Shown here: piece by piece, positions 1 to 7,624 of the stretch | How positions within the stretch are numbered: position 1 is the stretch's first letter | How the letters are laid out: each line of letters starts with the position of its first letter | Source: Couchioplanes caeruleus | Lineage (GTDB): Bacteria; Actinomycetota; Actinomycetes; Mycobacteriales; Micromonosporaceae | Length of the DNA: 64,000 bases | Direction of reading: 5' to 3' | NCBI RefSeq assembly: GCF_003751945.1 | Contig: NZ_RJKL01000001.1 | Span: forward strand, 1,612,001 to 1,676,000 | The notes under the pieces: model-generated | What the model was told of the DNA's origin: nothing | What the model saw: only the letters and a program-made list of their open reading frames with translations | The model's database searches: none | Made by a program: the position numbers and the translations under genes

Positions 1-208
1 CGACCTCCACGGCCAGCTCACGGTAGGTCAGCACCGTCGCGCCGCCGTCGAGAGCCAGGGCCCCGGGGTGCGCATCCACGGTCTCGTCCAGGATGTCCAG
101 CAGCGTCCGGCGGACCGGGGGTGAAGTGGACCGGAACACCGCGGGCGCCACCGGTTCGGTAGCGACGGGGGGAAGCTCCACCAGTGGCAGATCAGTCGTC
201 ACGGTCAC
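1..208 (-). CDS. N-terminus of a Pls/PosA-like non-ribosomal peptide synthetase (runs off the window)
   Basis: Reading leftwards from a GTG at 208 (a second in-frame GTG is at 202), the frame begins MTVTTDLPLVELPPVATEP and continues to RRTLLDILDETVDAHPGALA and VLTYRELAVEV, where the window ends. The block RTLLD(I/V)LD.T...HP.A.ALD......LTYREL is the entry to an AMP-forming adenylation domain. Its spacing from the N-terminus resembles poly-epsilon-lysine synthetase (Pls/PosA), in which an adenylation domain leads into a carrier and membrane-bound condensation-like domains. Only about 69 residues are visible, so substrate and architecture cannot be read. Another NRPS-like or acyl-CoA-ligase-like enzyme is possible. 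Confidence 0.6.
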   Translation of the reverse strand, partial: MTVTTDLPLVELPPVATEPVAPAVFRSTSPPVRRTLLDILDETVDAHPGALALDGGATVLTYRELAVEV

Positions 209-355
209 CAGGCGTGCACCACATTCACCTCACGGGTCGGCGTGAACCGGGCGTCCGGCATGCGGACCCGCCCGGGGCAGCCCTCCACGTTACGTCGAGT
301 GAGCGCACAATGACGGATATGCGGCGCATTCGTGTCGCCCGCCACAGCAGGTCCC

Positions 356-1600
356 TCAGCCGGTGAGCATTTCCACCGCGCGGGTTTCCAGGTCGTGCGC
401 GGCGTCGACCAGGTCGGCGAGCTCGGCGAACAGCGCGGCCCGGCCCTCGGCGCCGAGGTCGGGCACCGGCGGCAGTGCGGCGATGCGTTCGTCGATCTCG
501 CGGACGTCGGCGCCGGTCATGGCGAGCATCATCCGGCGCTCGGACAGTTCGCCGTACTCTCCCGCGTGTGCCTCGGCCCGCGCGGCGAGCGCCGACCAGC
601 GGTCGCCCGACTCGCGGAACAGCTTCGCCGCGCCGGCCAGTGCCGGTCGCCCCAGCATGGCGGCCGCCTCGTCCAGGAAGTCCGCATAGAGCGGGCGGGT
701 GCCGCCGGGCCCGGTGTACGACAGTTCGAGGCACTCGTAGAGCCGGCGCATCGCCGTGCCGAACGACTCCGGCGAGCCGAGTCTGCGCTGCCATCCTGAT
801 TTCGTCCGGCCGTCGCGGAGCTGGTCGGCAAGCCGGCGCATGCCGGAGAACCCGAAGTTCGCGTCGAAGCCGTGCCCGAGCACCGGCCCGGTGAGGTGCG
901 CGACCGTGGTCGCGATCGCGTCATCGACCTCCGGCCGGCCGGCCGCGACGGATTCCACCACGATCCGGTGGTGCCGGCCCTTCTTGTGCCCGGCCCAGGC
1001 CGCCGCGAACTCGTCGAGCGACAGCCGGTGCGGCACCGCGGCGGAGTCGTCGATGAGGACGGTGTCGCCGTCGATGCCGGCCACCACGATGCCGTACGGT
1101 TCCGTCGCCAGCGCCGCCTGGCCGCCGTGCCAGGGCAGGCGCGACCGGTCCACGCTGACGTAGACCGGTTTGCCCCGCTCGACCGCAGCGCGCAGCGCGG
1201 CCAGGGCACGCGGCGTCGAGGTGCTGTGCTCCTCGACGAACGTGAGTGGCAGCCGGCGCAGCGCCGACTCGACCCAGGGATCCGGGTGGTGCTGGGCCAC
1301 GATCGTCACGATCGGCGGCATGCCGCGGTACTCGAAGACCGCGTACATGAAGCCGACGCCTCCGGCAAGCCCGCACACCATCGCCTCGGAGCACGCGACC
1401 CCGGCCTGGCGCAGAAGATGCACGGCGAGTGAACTGAGCCGGTGCTGCCCCGGCCCGAACGCGTCGTACCCGGGGACGAGGCCGCTCGGCAGCGCGGGGG
1501 GCTGCGGTCGGACCACATGGCGGCGGGCGGTGGTGTACGACTCGCCGGTGCGCGCCATGCGCTCCCGCACCAGCTTCTTGAGGCGGCGTTGTTCGGTCAC
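356..1600 (-). CDS. BtrH N-terminal-domain / DUF4872-type protein
   Basis: About 414 aa from GTG 1600, which has an AGGA-type ribosome site just upstream; an ATG at 1633 is in frame but less well placed. After a basic N-terminus (TEQRRLKKLVRERMARTGES), a papain-like core resembles the N-terminal domain of BtrH: a small-residue run with Cys (VACSEAMVCGLAGGVGFMYAVF), then GKPVYVSVD, GIVVAGIDGDTVLIDD and a helical C-terminal half. BtrH moves an acyl group from a carrier protein to an aminoglycoside in butirosin biosynthesis, and many actinobacterial relatives sit near NRPS genes. The leftward NRPS start 148 bp downstream fits that setting. Substrate unknown. Confidence 0.6.
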   Translation of the reverse strand: MTEQRRLKKLVRERMARTGESYTTARRHVVRPQPPALPSGLVPGYDAFGPGQHRLSSLAVHLLRQAGVACSEAMVCGLAGGVGFMYAVFEYRGMPPIVTIVAQHHPDPWVESALRRLPLTFVEEHSTSTPRALAALRAAVERGKPVYVSVDRSRLPWHGGQAALATEPYGIVVAGIDGDTVLIDDSAAVPHRLSLDEFAAAWAGHKKGRHHRIVVESVAAGRPEVDDAIATTVAHLTGPVLGHGFDANFGFSGMRRLADQLRDGRTKSGWQRRLGSPESFGTAMRRLYECLELSYTGPGGTRPLYADFLDEAAAMLGRPALAGAAKLFRESGDRWSALAARAEAHAGEYGELSERRMMLAMTGADVREIDERIAALPPVPDLGAEGRAALFAELADLVDAAHDLETRAVEMLTG

Positions 1601-1812
1601 GTCATGTCCTGTCCGGGACGGCGGCAGCGGCACTGCCCCACGCCGGCTGACCGCGCCCCGTCCGGCTGCACTGCGGCGGACATGGACGACTGCGACTCAC
1701 GCTCCGCGATGGCATGGTGGCCACCTTCGCCCCCGCATCGCCGGCGTGCGTGGGCGCCGGTCAGGGGGTACGGCGCGCGGACCGCGCCGCCCGCGATCGT
1801 ACCCCTCGCAGG

Positions 1813-2889
1813 TCAGCCGTGGCGAGCGTCGGCCCCGGTCGCGGCGGACGGCGCCGGTAGCCGCCGCATTCCGCGGGCCGCCACCGTGATCAGGTAGCCG
1901 CCCGCGGCCAGCATGACGGCGCACTGCACGGCGCCGACCGCCGTAGGCAGGATGTTGTCCGGGGCTCCCCAACGGAAGTAGTCCAGCGTCGTCGCCAGGC
2001 GAAGGCCGAAGGCCGCCGCGACGAGCAGGGCCAGCGCCAGCGGCCGGCTCGGGATGGCCGACCGGCGGGTCGCGACGAGTTGCATGACGGTCGCCCCGGC
2101 CAGCGCCGTGCACCACAGGCCCGGCCAGTCCACCAGGGCCAGCAACCACAGGTCCCGGCCGGCGCCGAGCCGGTGGGAGTTGAGGTGGACGGGCAGTTGG
2201 ACGGCGAGTGCGAGCGCGACGCCGACAGGCACGGCGATCAGCCACGGCCGGTACCGGATCGGCGGGGCGTCCTGGTGGAAGGCGGCGAGGGCCAGCACCG
2301 GCAACGCGCCGAAGAAGAGCGCGTACGCCTGGCCGGAGGTGAACTCGTAGCCGGCCGGGCCCACGGCGCCGGAGAACAGCATCGGGAGGAGGGCGACCAC
2401 CGCCAGCACCCGGGCCGCGCGCCGGTGGCCGAACAGCAGTGACAGGTAGGCCGGGAGCCACAGCAGGCCGGCCAGGGCCCACAGAGCATGCCAGCGGTCG
2501 GTGAGCCAGCTCCCCTCGGGAATGCCGTCCGGCCCGATGAGGTCGTCCAGCCGCCAGACCATCCAGGCCATGGTCAGGGTGTCGGTCAGCGCGGTGACGA
2601 CGTGCGCCAGCAGGCCGGCGAGGGCGACCAGGCGGATCGCCTCGGCCCGGGCGAAGCGCCGGGGGGCGGCACCGGTGCCGCCCAGGCGCAACCGCAGCGC
2701 GAGCGCCGCGACGCTGGCCACCTCGGCCCTGCTCGGGCTGCTGATCTCGACGCCTTCCGGATCCTCGGGATTGGCGTCGTACGCGCCCTGCAGGAAGGAG
2801 TCGACCATGTCCTCCTCCCAGGCGTGCCGGTAGTCCGCCGGCAGCAGGCGCAGAACCCGGCGGTAGCGCTCCTCCAGCAGACTGGTCAT
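1813..2889 (-). CDS. PadR-linked multi-pass membrane protein
   Basis: A 358-aa protein. The N-terminal cytoplasmic stretch (TSLLEERYRRVLRLLPADYRHAWEEDMVDSFL) is the short helical domain that often precedes transmembrane segments in actinobacterial proteins encoded beside PadR regulators. About seven to eight hydrophobic segments follow from residue 85 or so. Its ATG overlaps the stop of the padR-like gene (2886-2889), so the two are translationally coupled and probably one operon. The family is often linked to envelope stress or transport regulation, but no catalytic motif is visible and the function is unknown. Confidence 0.65.
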   Translation of the reverse strand: MTSLLEERYRRVLRLLPADYRHAWEEDMVDSFLQGAYDANPEDPEGVEISSPSRAEVASVAALALRLRLGGTGAAPRRFARAEAIRLVALAGLLAHVVTALTDTLTMAWMVWRLDDLIGPDGIPEGSWLTDRWHALWALAGLLWLPAYLSLLFGHRRAARVLAVVALLPMLFSGAVGPAGYEFTSGQAYALFFGALPVLALAAFHQDAPPIRYRPWLIAVPVGVALALAVQLPVHLNSHRLGAGRDLWLLALVDWPGLWCTALAGATVMQLVATRRSAIPSRPLALALLVAAAFGLRLATTLDYFRWGAPDNILPTAVGAVQCAVMLAAGGYLITVAARGMRRLPAPSAATGADARHG

Positions 2890-3233
2890 CCCAGGCCTCC
2901 GGCGGTCGCGGGCCGGTGCGCGGCCAGCCGCCGTGCGGCCGCCTCGGCGTTGGCGGCCTGCCGCGCCACCTGCTCGCTCAGCGCGGTGAGGCCCTGTTCG
3001 GTGAGCCGGTAGTAGCGGCGGAGCCGCCCCTGGTGCGGCTCCTCCCGGTCCAGCTCGACCAGGCCGTCGGCGACCAACCGGTCGAGGACGCCGTACAGCG
3101 TCCCGATCTTCAGCGCGACCCGGCCCTCGGAGAGCTGGTTCACCTCGCTGACGATCCCGTAACCATGGCGTGGCGTGTCGACCAGCGCGGCGAGGATGAA
3201 GAACGCCGGCTCGGTCATGGGGCGTGCGGTCAT
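2886..3233 (-). CDS. PadR-family transcriptional regulator
   Basis: About 115 aa from ATG 3233; ATG 3218 (MTEPAFF) is an alternative, because the typical PadR fold starts there. The winged-helix signature is clear: EPAFFILAALVDTPRHGYGI, then GTLYGVLDRLVADGLVELD, then GRLRRYYRLTEQG. PadR proteins are dimeric repressors that bind short inverted repeats and often regulate the membrane protein encoded with them. A TAATGCA/TGCATTA inverted repeat lies between this gene and the divergent one at 3304, a good candidate for its own operator. The inducing ligand is unknown. Confidence 0.85.
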   Translation of the reverse strand: MTARPMTEPAFFILAALVDTPRHGYGIVSEVNQLSEGRVALKIGTLYGVLDRLVADGLVELDREEPHQGRLRRYYRLTEQGLTALSEQVARQAANAEAAARRLAAHRPATAGGLG

Positions 3234-3243
3234 GGGCCCAATA

Positions 3244-3270
3244 TAATGCAAGACAAGATATTGTGCATTA
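3244..3270. promoter_or_regulatory. Inverted repeat, candidate PadR operator
   Basis: TAATGCA (3244-3250) and TGCATTA (3264-3270) are perfect 7-bp arms around a 13-bp AT-rich spacer in otherwise GC-rich DNA. The site lies in the 70-bp gap between the leftward padR-like gene and the rightward gene at 3304. PadR proteins recognise ATGC/GCAT-type dyads, so this may control both genes. No footprint data can be inferred. Confidence 0.6.
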
Positions 3271-3303
3271 CCTGCGGCCAGGTCGGTCTGAGATCATCCG
3301 TGG

Positions 3304-3600
3304 ATGATCCTCGAACACGCGCTGCTGTCGGTGAAGCCGGGACAGGAGGACGCCTTCGAGGCGGCCTTCCGGCAGGCCACGAGCATCATCGCGGGCATGC
3401 CCGGGTTCGGCCGGCTGACCCTGTCGCGCTGCCTGGAGCGGTCCGGCACATACCTCCTGCTGGTCGAGTGGGACCGGCTGGAGGACCACACCGTCGGTTT
3501 CCGAGGCTCGGCGGAGTACCAGCGGTGGCGGGACTTGCTGCATCACTTCTATGAGCCCTTCCCGAGGGTGGAGCACTACGACGAGGTCCTCCACGCCTGA
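3304..3600 (+). CDS. ABM-like (antibiotic biosynthesis monooxygenase fold) small protein
   Basis: A 98-aa protein starting MILEHALLSVKPGQEDAFEAAF, with LLLVEWDRLEDHTVGFRGSAEYQRWRDLLHHFYEPFPRVEHY in its second half. This is the pattern of the dimeric alpha-beta ABM barrel, including the late His/Phe-containing helix. Members include cofactor-free quinol monooxygenases and heme-degrading enzymes, but many are uncharacterised. It is transcribed away from the padR-like gene across the shared dyad at 3244-3270, so PadR may control it. No strong Shine-Dalgarno sequence precedes the ATG. Confidence 0.7.
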   Translation: MILEHALLSVKPGQEDAFEAAFRQATSIIAGMPGFGRLTLSRCLERSGTYLLLVEWDRLEDHTVGFRGSAEYQRWRDLLHHFYEPFPRVEHYDEVLHA

Positions 3601-3717
3601 CGGCATCCGTACCCGTCGCTCCTGGGTGAACCGCCTACCGTGCCGGCCGTCGGCGCTTCTTGGTCGACTCGCGACAGTCCTCGAGCGACGGTAGCCTCGG
3701 TCGAGGAGGTGGGGGTT

Positions 3718-5127
3718 GTGCGCCGACATGTTGCCGCACCGGCGGTCACTGCCCTGCTCCGTCTCCTCTTCATGGCCGGCTTGGCGGCCGCGGCTTACCT
3801 CGTGTTCGGTCTGCTGGACCATCCGGCCCACGCCGACGCGGGCCTCAGGGATGAGGTGCCTGAGGGCAACTCCCGGGTGATCCGGGGTGACGACTTCCCG
3901 GCACCGGGCACGAGGACGGCAGCCCTACGGACGGGAATCCTCCGGCCGGCGATCCCCGTGGAGCCGGCCCGACCGGCCGTCAAGCGGTCGGATCCCGCGG
4001 CAGAGCCGGCACGGCCAGCCGTCAGGCGATCGGATGCGGCAGCAGAGCCATCACGGCCGGCCGCCAGGCGGTCCGATCCCGCGGCCGGGCCGGACCGGCA
4101 TGCCGCCGAGCCACCACGCCGGACGGACGAGCCACCACGCCGGGCGGAAAGGCGGCGCCTGTTGGCCGCGGAGCCGCCCGGAACCGCACGGCCGATCCGG
4201 CACGCCGCCGGGCCACCACGCCGGGCGGCGGCCGCGGGTCGGGAGCAGGCACGCACGGCACCTCGTCTGCGGAAGGTTGCGACGGTGGCCGGCCGCCTGA
4301 CGGGCCTGACGCCACCCGCCCGGTCGGCTCTGCCGCCGCTGCCCGACCCGGACGTCGCGTTGCACGCACGGGCGCTGCCCGACCCGGCCATCGCGCTGCA
4401 CGCGCGGACGCTGCTCGACCTGAACGTCGCGCTACGCCGGCAGGCGTTGCCCGACCTGAGCGTCGCACTGCACCTGCCGACGCTGCTGGATCTGAGCCTG
4501 CGACTGCACCTGCCGACGCTGGTCGACCTGAGCGTGGGGCTGCACCTGCCGAAGCTGGTCGACCTGAGCGTCGCGCTGCGCCTTCCGGCGGCTCTCGACC
4601 TGGACGTCGCGCTGCACGTGCCGGCGTTGCCCGATCTGAGCGTCGCACTGCATCTGCCGGTGCGGCCCGGTCCCGGCACGCCGTCCTCCCTGCCCGCCCC
4701 GCTCCCTGCGAGGGAATTCCCGGTGGGACTTACTCCGCCCGCCGCTTCCCCGGCCGTCGACGCCGCCCCGCCGGTGGCCGCAGCTTCGGCGGCCGCACCC
4801 GCGGCGTCGGCCCGGGCCGGCAGCGTGGTGCGGTGCGGCGACGGGCCCGAGTGCCAGATGTACGCCCCGGCACCGCTCGCGGCTCCCGGCGCCGACCGGA
4901 CTCGGTCCGCGTCGGCAGCGGGCCGGACGGCACCGCCGGCTCTTCCGTCGCAGCCCACCCCGCATGGCACCACCGAGCGGGCGGCCGGCGGGGCCGCCAA
5001 CGGCGCACCGGCGATCGGTGCCCTCCCGTCGGCGTGGCGTCCCGGCCCGGCGCCGGCCTTCGCCCTGCCGGGCGAGACGACCACCGCCCGGGGACGCACC
5101 GTCAACTATGCAGGACCTCCCAGCTGA
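3718..5127 (+). CDS. Secreted repeat protein with nine 12-residue amphipathic repeats
   Basis: About 469 aa from GTG 3718, chosen because GAGGAGGTG lies just upstream and a hydrophobic signal or anchor segment (LLRLLFMAGLAAAAYLVFG) follows, with a possible AHA-D cleavage site. Next come three 14-residue Pro/Arg/Asp repeats like EPARPAVRRSDAAA (3961-4086). Then come nine tandem 12-residue repeats (4342-4665) of form PDLSVALHLPTL, where hydrophobic residues alternate as in a beta strand. The C-terminal third is Pro/Ala-rich with one CGDGPEC motif. No known domain is recognised. It sits beside the SapB-like locus; a surface or wall-associated role is inference. Confidence 0.6.
   Translation: MRRHVAAPAVTALLRLLFMAGLAAAAYLVFGLLDHPAHADAGLRDEVPEGNSRVIRGDDFPAPGTRTAALRTGILRPAIPVEPARPAVKRSDPAAEPARPAVRRSDAAAEPSRPAARRSDPAAGPDRHAAEPPRRTDEPPRRAERRRLLAAEPPGTARPIRHAAGPPRRAAAAGREQARTAPRLRKVATVAGRLTGLTPPARSALPPLPDPDVALHARALPDPAIALHARTLLDLNVALRRQALPDLSVALHLPTLLDLSLRLHLPTLVDLSVGLHLPKLVDLSVALRLPAALDLDVALHVPALPDLSVALHLPVRPGPGTPSSLPAPLPAREFPVGLTPPAASPAVDAAPPVAAASAAAPAASARAGSVVRCGDGPECQMYAPAPLAAPGADRTRSASAAGRTAPPALPSQPTPHGTTERAAGGAANGAPAIGALPSAWRPGPAPAFALPGETTTARGRTVNYAGPPS
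3961..4086 (+). repeat. Three 42-bp tandem repeats coding 14 residues each
   Basis: Three consecutive 42-bp units encode EPARPAVKRSDPAA, EPARPAVRRSDAAA and EPSRPAARRSDPAA. They lie in the basic, proline-rich region after the signal segment and decay into further EPPRR-type segments downstream. Confidence 0.8.
4342..4665 (+). repeat. Nine 36-bp tandem repeats coding 12 residues each
   Basis: Exactly 324 bp divides into nine units with consensus P/L/V-D-L-S-V-A-L-H-L-P-T-L. Residues 3, 5, 7, 9 and 12 are hydrophobic and intervening positions are polar or small, with conserved Asp at position 2 and usually Pro at 10. The first two units (PDPDVALHARAL, PDPAIALHARTL) and the third (LDLNVALRRQAL) diverge most. 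Confidence 0.85.
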
Positions 5128-5210
5128 TCAGGCCTCCCCTCGGGGGACAGCCAGCAGGCCGTCACCGGCGTTCCCGCTGACGGCCGTCCGCCAGCGCCAC
5201 GTGTGACCTC

Positions 5211-5231
5211 CGGGCACCCCACGGGTGTCCG
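5211..5231 (+). terminator. Hairpin after the repeat-protein gene
   Basis: CGGGCACCC (5211-5219) pairs with GGGTGTCCG (5223-5231) across a 3-nt loop, with one G-U pair. It lies about 85 bp after the stop at 5127 and just before the regulator gene. There is no T-tract, which is common for actinobacterial terminators. Confidence 0.45.
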
Positions 5232-5285
5232 CTCCCGGCGCCGGCGTCCCACCGCCCAGCTTTCATCCTGGCCTGGGAGGCCACC

Positions 5286-5894
5286 GTGATCCGCATTCTG
5301 CTCGCCGAACCCATGAATCTTCTTCGCGGCGCCCTCGCCGCGACGCTGTCGCTGGAAGAGGACCTCGACGTGGTCGCCGACCTCGGGCGGCTCGACGAGG
5401 TGCTCCCGATGGCGCGGGCCGTGTCACCCGACGTCGCCGTGATCAACACCGATCTGCTCGCCGACCCGGATCTGCGCGTCGTCGGCCGGATGAACCTGGA
5501 GCTGCCGCACTGCGGGATCCTCCTGCTGGCCTGCGCGGACGCGCCGGCCCGGCTGAGCCGGACACTGGACACCGGGGTGCGCGGCTTCATCGACAAGCAG
5601 GCCGGGCCGCGCGAACTGGCGTACGGCATCCGGCAGGCGGCGCGCGGCGAACGCGTGATGGACGCGCGTCTCGCGGTCGCCGTGCTGGCCGCGCCGCGCA
5701 ACCCGTTGTCGCCGCGCGAGCGGGACGTGCTGGTCGTCGCCGCGTCCGGCGCGCCGTCGCAGGAGATCGCCGCCAAGCTGCACCTGACCGCCGGCACGGT
5801 CCGCAACTACATCTCAGCGATCCTGCGCAAGACGGGCGCCCGCAACCGGTTGGAGGCGGTCCGCATCGCCGAGGAGGCCGGCTGGCTCGACTGA
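5286..5894 (+). CDS. ramR: RamR/AmfR-like LuxR-type response regulator with an atypical receiver
   Basis: A 202-aa protein from GTG 5286: receiver domain (about 1-120) plus a LuxR/FixJ helix-turn-helix (LSPRERDVLVVAASGAPSQEIAAKLHLTAGTVRNYISAILRKTG). Its position at the end of a ramCSAB-like locus suggests the RamR/AmfR activator. The receiver is unusual: the expected phospho-acceptor Asp in PDVAVIN is Asn54, with Asp56 two residues later, and the N-terminal acidic pair is EP (residues 8-9) instead of ED or DD. The late Lys (FIDKQ) is kept. Control other than by phosphorylation is therefore plausible. The 3' end overlaps the convergent transporter gene by 88 bp. Confidence 0.75.
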   Translation: MIRILLAEPMNLLRGALAATLSLEEDLDVVADLGRLDEVLPMARAVSPDVAVINTDLLADPDLRVVGRMNLELPHCGILLLACADAPARLSRTLDTGVRGFIDKQAGPRELAYGIRQAARGERVMDARLAVAVLAAPRNPLSPRERDVLVVAASGAPSQEIAAKLHLTAGTVRNYISAILRKTGARNRLEAVRIAEEAGWLD

Positions 5895-7624
5895 GCCGGG
5901 GAGACAGGCAGGCTCGACCGGGCCGGGAAGACCGGCAGCTCGACCGACCAGTGCCCGGCCAGGTCGCGGTAGAGCGGTGACGTGCGGCGCAGCGAGCCGT
6001 CGGTGCCGAGCGTCGCGGCCGTGCCGTCGAGCAAAAGGATCCGCGATGCCCGCAGGGCGGAGCTGACCCGGTGGGCGACGACGACCAGCGCGCCGGGCCG
6101 GGCGGCGAATGCCTGCTCGGCGCGGGCCTCGGCGGCCGCGTCCAGGTGGCAGGTGGCCTCGTCGAGCAGGACCAGCGGCGCCGGCGACAGGTACGCGCGG
6201 ACCAGGGCCACGAGCTGGCGCTCACCCGCGGACAGCGCGTCCGGGGTGACGTACGCGTCGTAGCCGCCCAGCCGCTGGAGCACCGTGGACAGACCGACCG
6301 CCTCCGCCGCCCGGTCGATCTCGTGGACGTCGGCGCCCGGGTGCAGGTAGCGGAGGTTGTCGAGCAGCGTGCCGGTGAACACGTACGCCTCCTGCGGGAT
6401 GAGCACCCGCTGGCGGGCGAGCGTCCGGACGTCCAGCCGGTTCGTGCGCGCGCCGCCCAGGCGTACCTCACCCTGCTGGGGTTGCAGGGTGCCGGCGAGC
6501 AGGCCCACCAGAGTGGACTTGCCGATCCCGCTGGGGCCGATGATCGCGAGATGGTCGCCATCACGGATCTCCAGGTCGAGGCCGGAGACCACGGGCTCGG
6601 CGCGGCGGCCGTACGCGAAGGTGACGCCGCGCAGCAGCACGTCCGCGCCGTCCGGCCGTGCCGCCGGACCGCCGTGCGCGACCGGTTCGGGCCCGCCACC
6701 GCGCAGGATGCGGTCGAGCGTCACGACGAGGCGCACGCCACCGCCGCCCAGGCCGCCGATGAGCATGGTCAGCGCCGGCTGCACCCCGTGCAGCAGGTAG
6801 GTGAGCGAGCCGAGGATCGCTCCGGCGGTCAGCCCGTGGTCCACCAGCCATGGCGCCGCCGCCAGGACGACGGCCAGCGGCAGCCAGCCGCCGACGGCCA
6901 GGCTGATCCCGCGGGCCGCGGTCATCCGGACGACCGCCCGTTCCGCGGCGGCCTGCGCGTCGACCGGCACGGAGATCTCGGCGGCCATCCGGTGCCCGGC
7001 GCCACAGGCGGCGATGTCGCGCAGTCCGGCGAAGGCCCGGCCGGCGTGCTCGGCCAGGTCCTCGTCGGCGAGCACGTACGCGCGCTGCCGGGCGGCCATC
7101 CTCGGCACCGCCGCGGCGAACAAGACCAGTCCCGTCAGCAGCGGCACCGCGACGAGCAGCGCCACCACCGGGGCCAGTGAGGCCAGGCCGAGCAGGGCGC
7201 CCGCGATGGCGAACAGGAACCCGCGCGTGGTCATGATCAGACCGGCGAAGGTGTCCCGGACGATCTCCACCTGGTGGGTGAGCCGGGCCACCGCCGACCG
7301 GTCCACTCCCCCGCCGGCGACCGCCGCCCGGCGCAGCGTGCCGGTGACCACGTGCGCCACCAGTTCGTCGCGCAGCGGCTCGGCCAGGTCGGCGAGGCAG
7401 CGGAAGGTGCGGCGGGTGCCGATCGCGCCCACCAGGACCGCCGCGGCGAGCAGGCCCAGCCAGCCGAGACCGGCGGCCGGGTCGCCCGCCAGGAAGCCGC
7501 GGTCCACCGCGCGGGCGACGGCCTGTCCGGACAGGATGGCGGGCAGCGCCTCGAGCACCGACCAGCCGGCCAGCCGGGCCAGCACGCGGGGACGGCGGCG
7601 CAGGAATACCCGCAGGATTCTCAT
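5807..7624 (-). CDS. ramB: ABC half transporter of the SapB-like lanthipeptide locus (second subunit)
   Basis: About 605 aa from ATG 7624, whose first bases overlap the stop of the preceding transporter gene (ATGA). Residues 1-300 are the membrane domain; the nucleotide-binding domain shows Walker A GPSGIGKST, signature LSAGERQLV, Walker B LVLLDEATCHLD and the H-loop VVVAHR. With its partner it should form a heterodimeric exporter for the lanthipeptide. A roughly 48-residue Ser/Pro/Ala tail follows the ATPase and overlaps the convergent regulator gene. The translation frame remains open further upstream, but the 7624 ATG is supported by coupling and by the family N-terminus. Confidence 0.85.
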   Translation of the reverse strand: MRILRVFLRRRPRVLARLAGWSVLEALPAILSGQAVARAVDRGFLAGDPAAGLGWLGLLAAAVLVGAIGTRRTFRCLADLAEPLRDELVAHVVTGTLRRAAVAGGGVDRSAVARLTHQVEIVRDTFAGLIMTTRGFLFAIAGALLGLASLAPVVALLVAVPLLTGLVLFAAAVPRMAARQRAYVLADEDLAEHAGRAFAGLRDIAACGAGHRMAAEISVPVDAQAAAERAVVRMTAARGISLAVGGWLPLAVVLAAAPWLVDHGLTAGAILGSLTYLLHGVQPALTMLIGGLGGGGVRLVVTLDRILRGGGPEPVAHGGPAARPDGADVLLRGVTFAYGRRAEPVVSGLDLEIRDGDHLAIIGPSGIGKSTLVGLLAGTLQPQQGEVRLGGARTNRLDVRTLARQRVLIPQEAYVFTGTLLDNLRYLHPGADVHEIDRAAEAVGLSTVLQRLGGYDAYVTPDALSAGERQLVALVRAYLSPAPLVLLDEATCHLDAAAEARAEQAFAARPGALVVVAHRVSSALRASRILLLDGTAATLGTDGSLRRTSPLYRDLAGHWSVELPVFPARSSLPVSPAQSSQPASSAMRTASNRLRAPVLRRIAEM

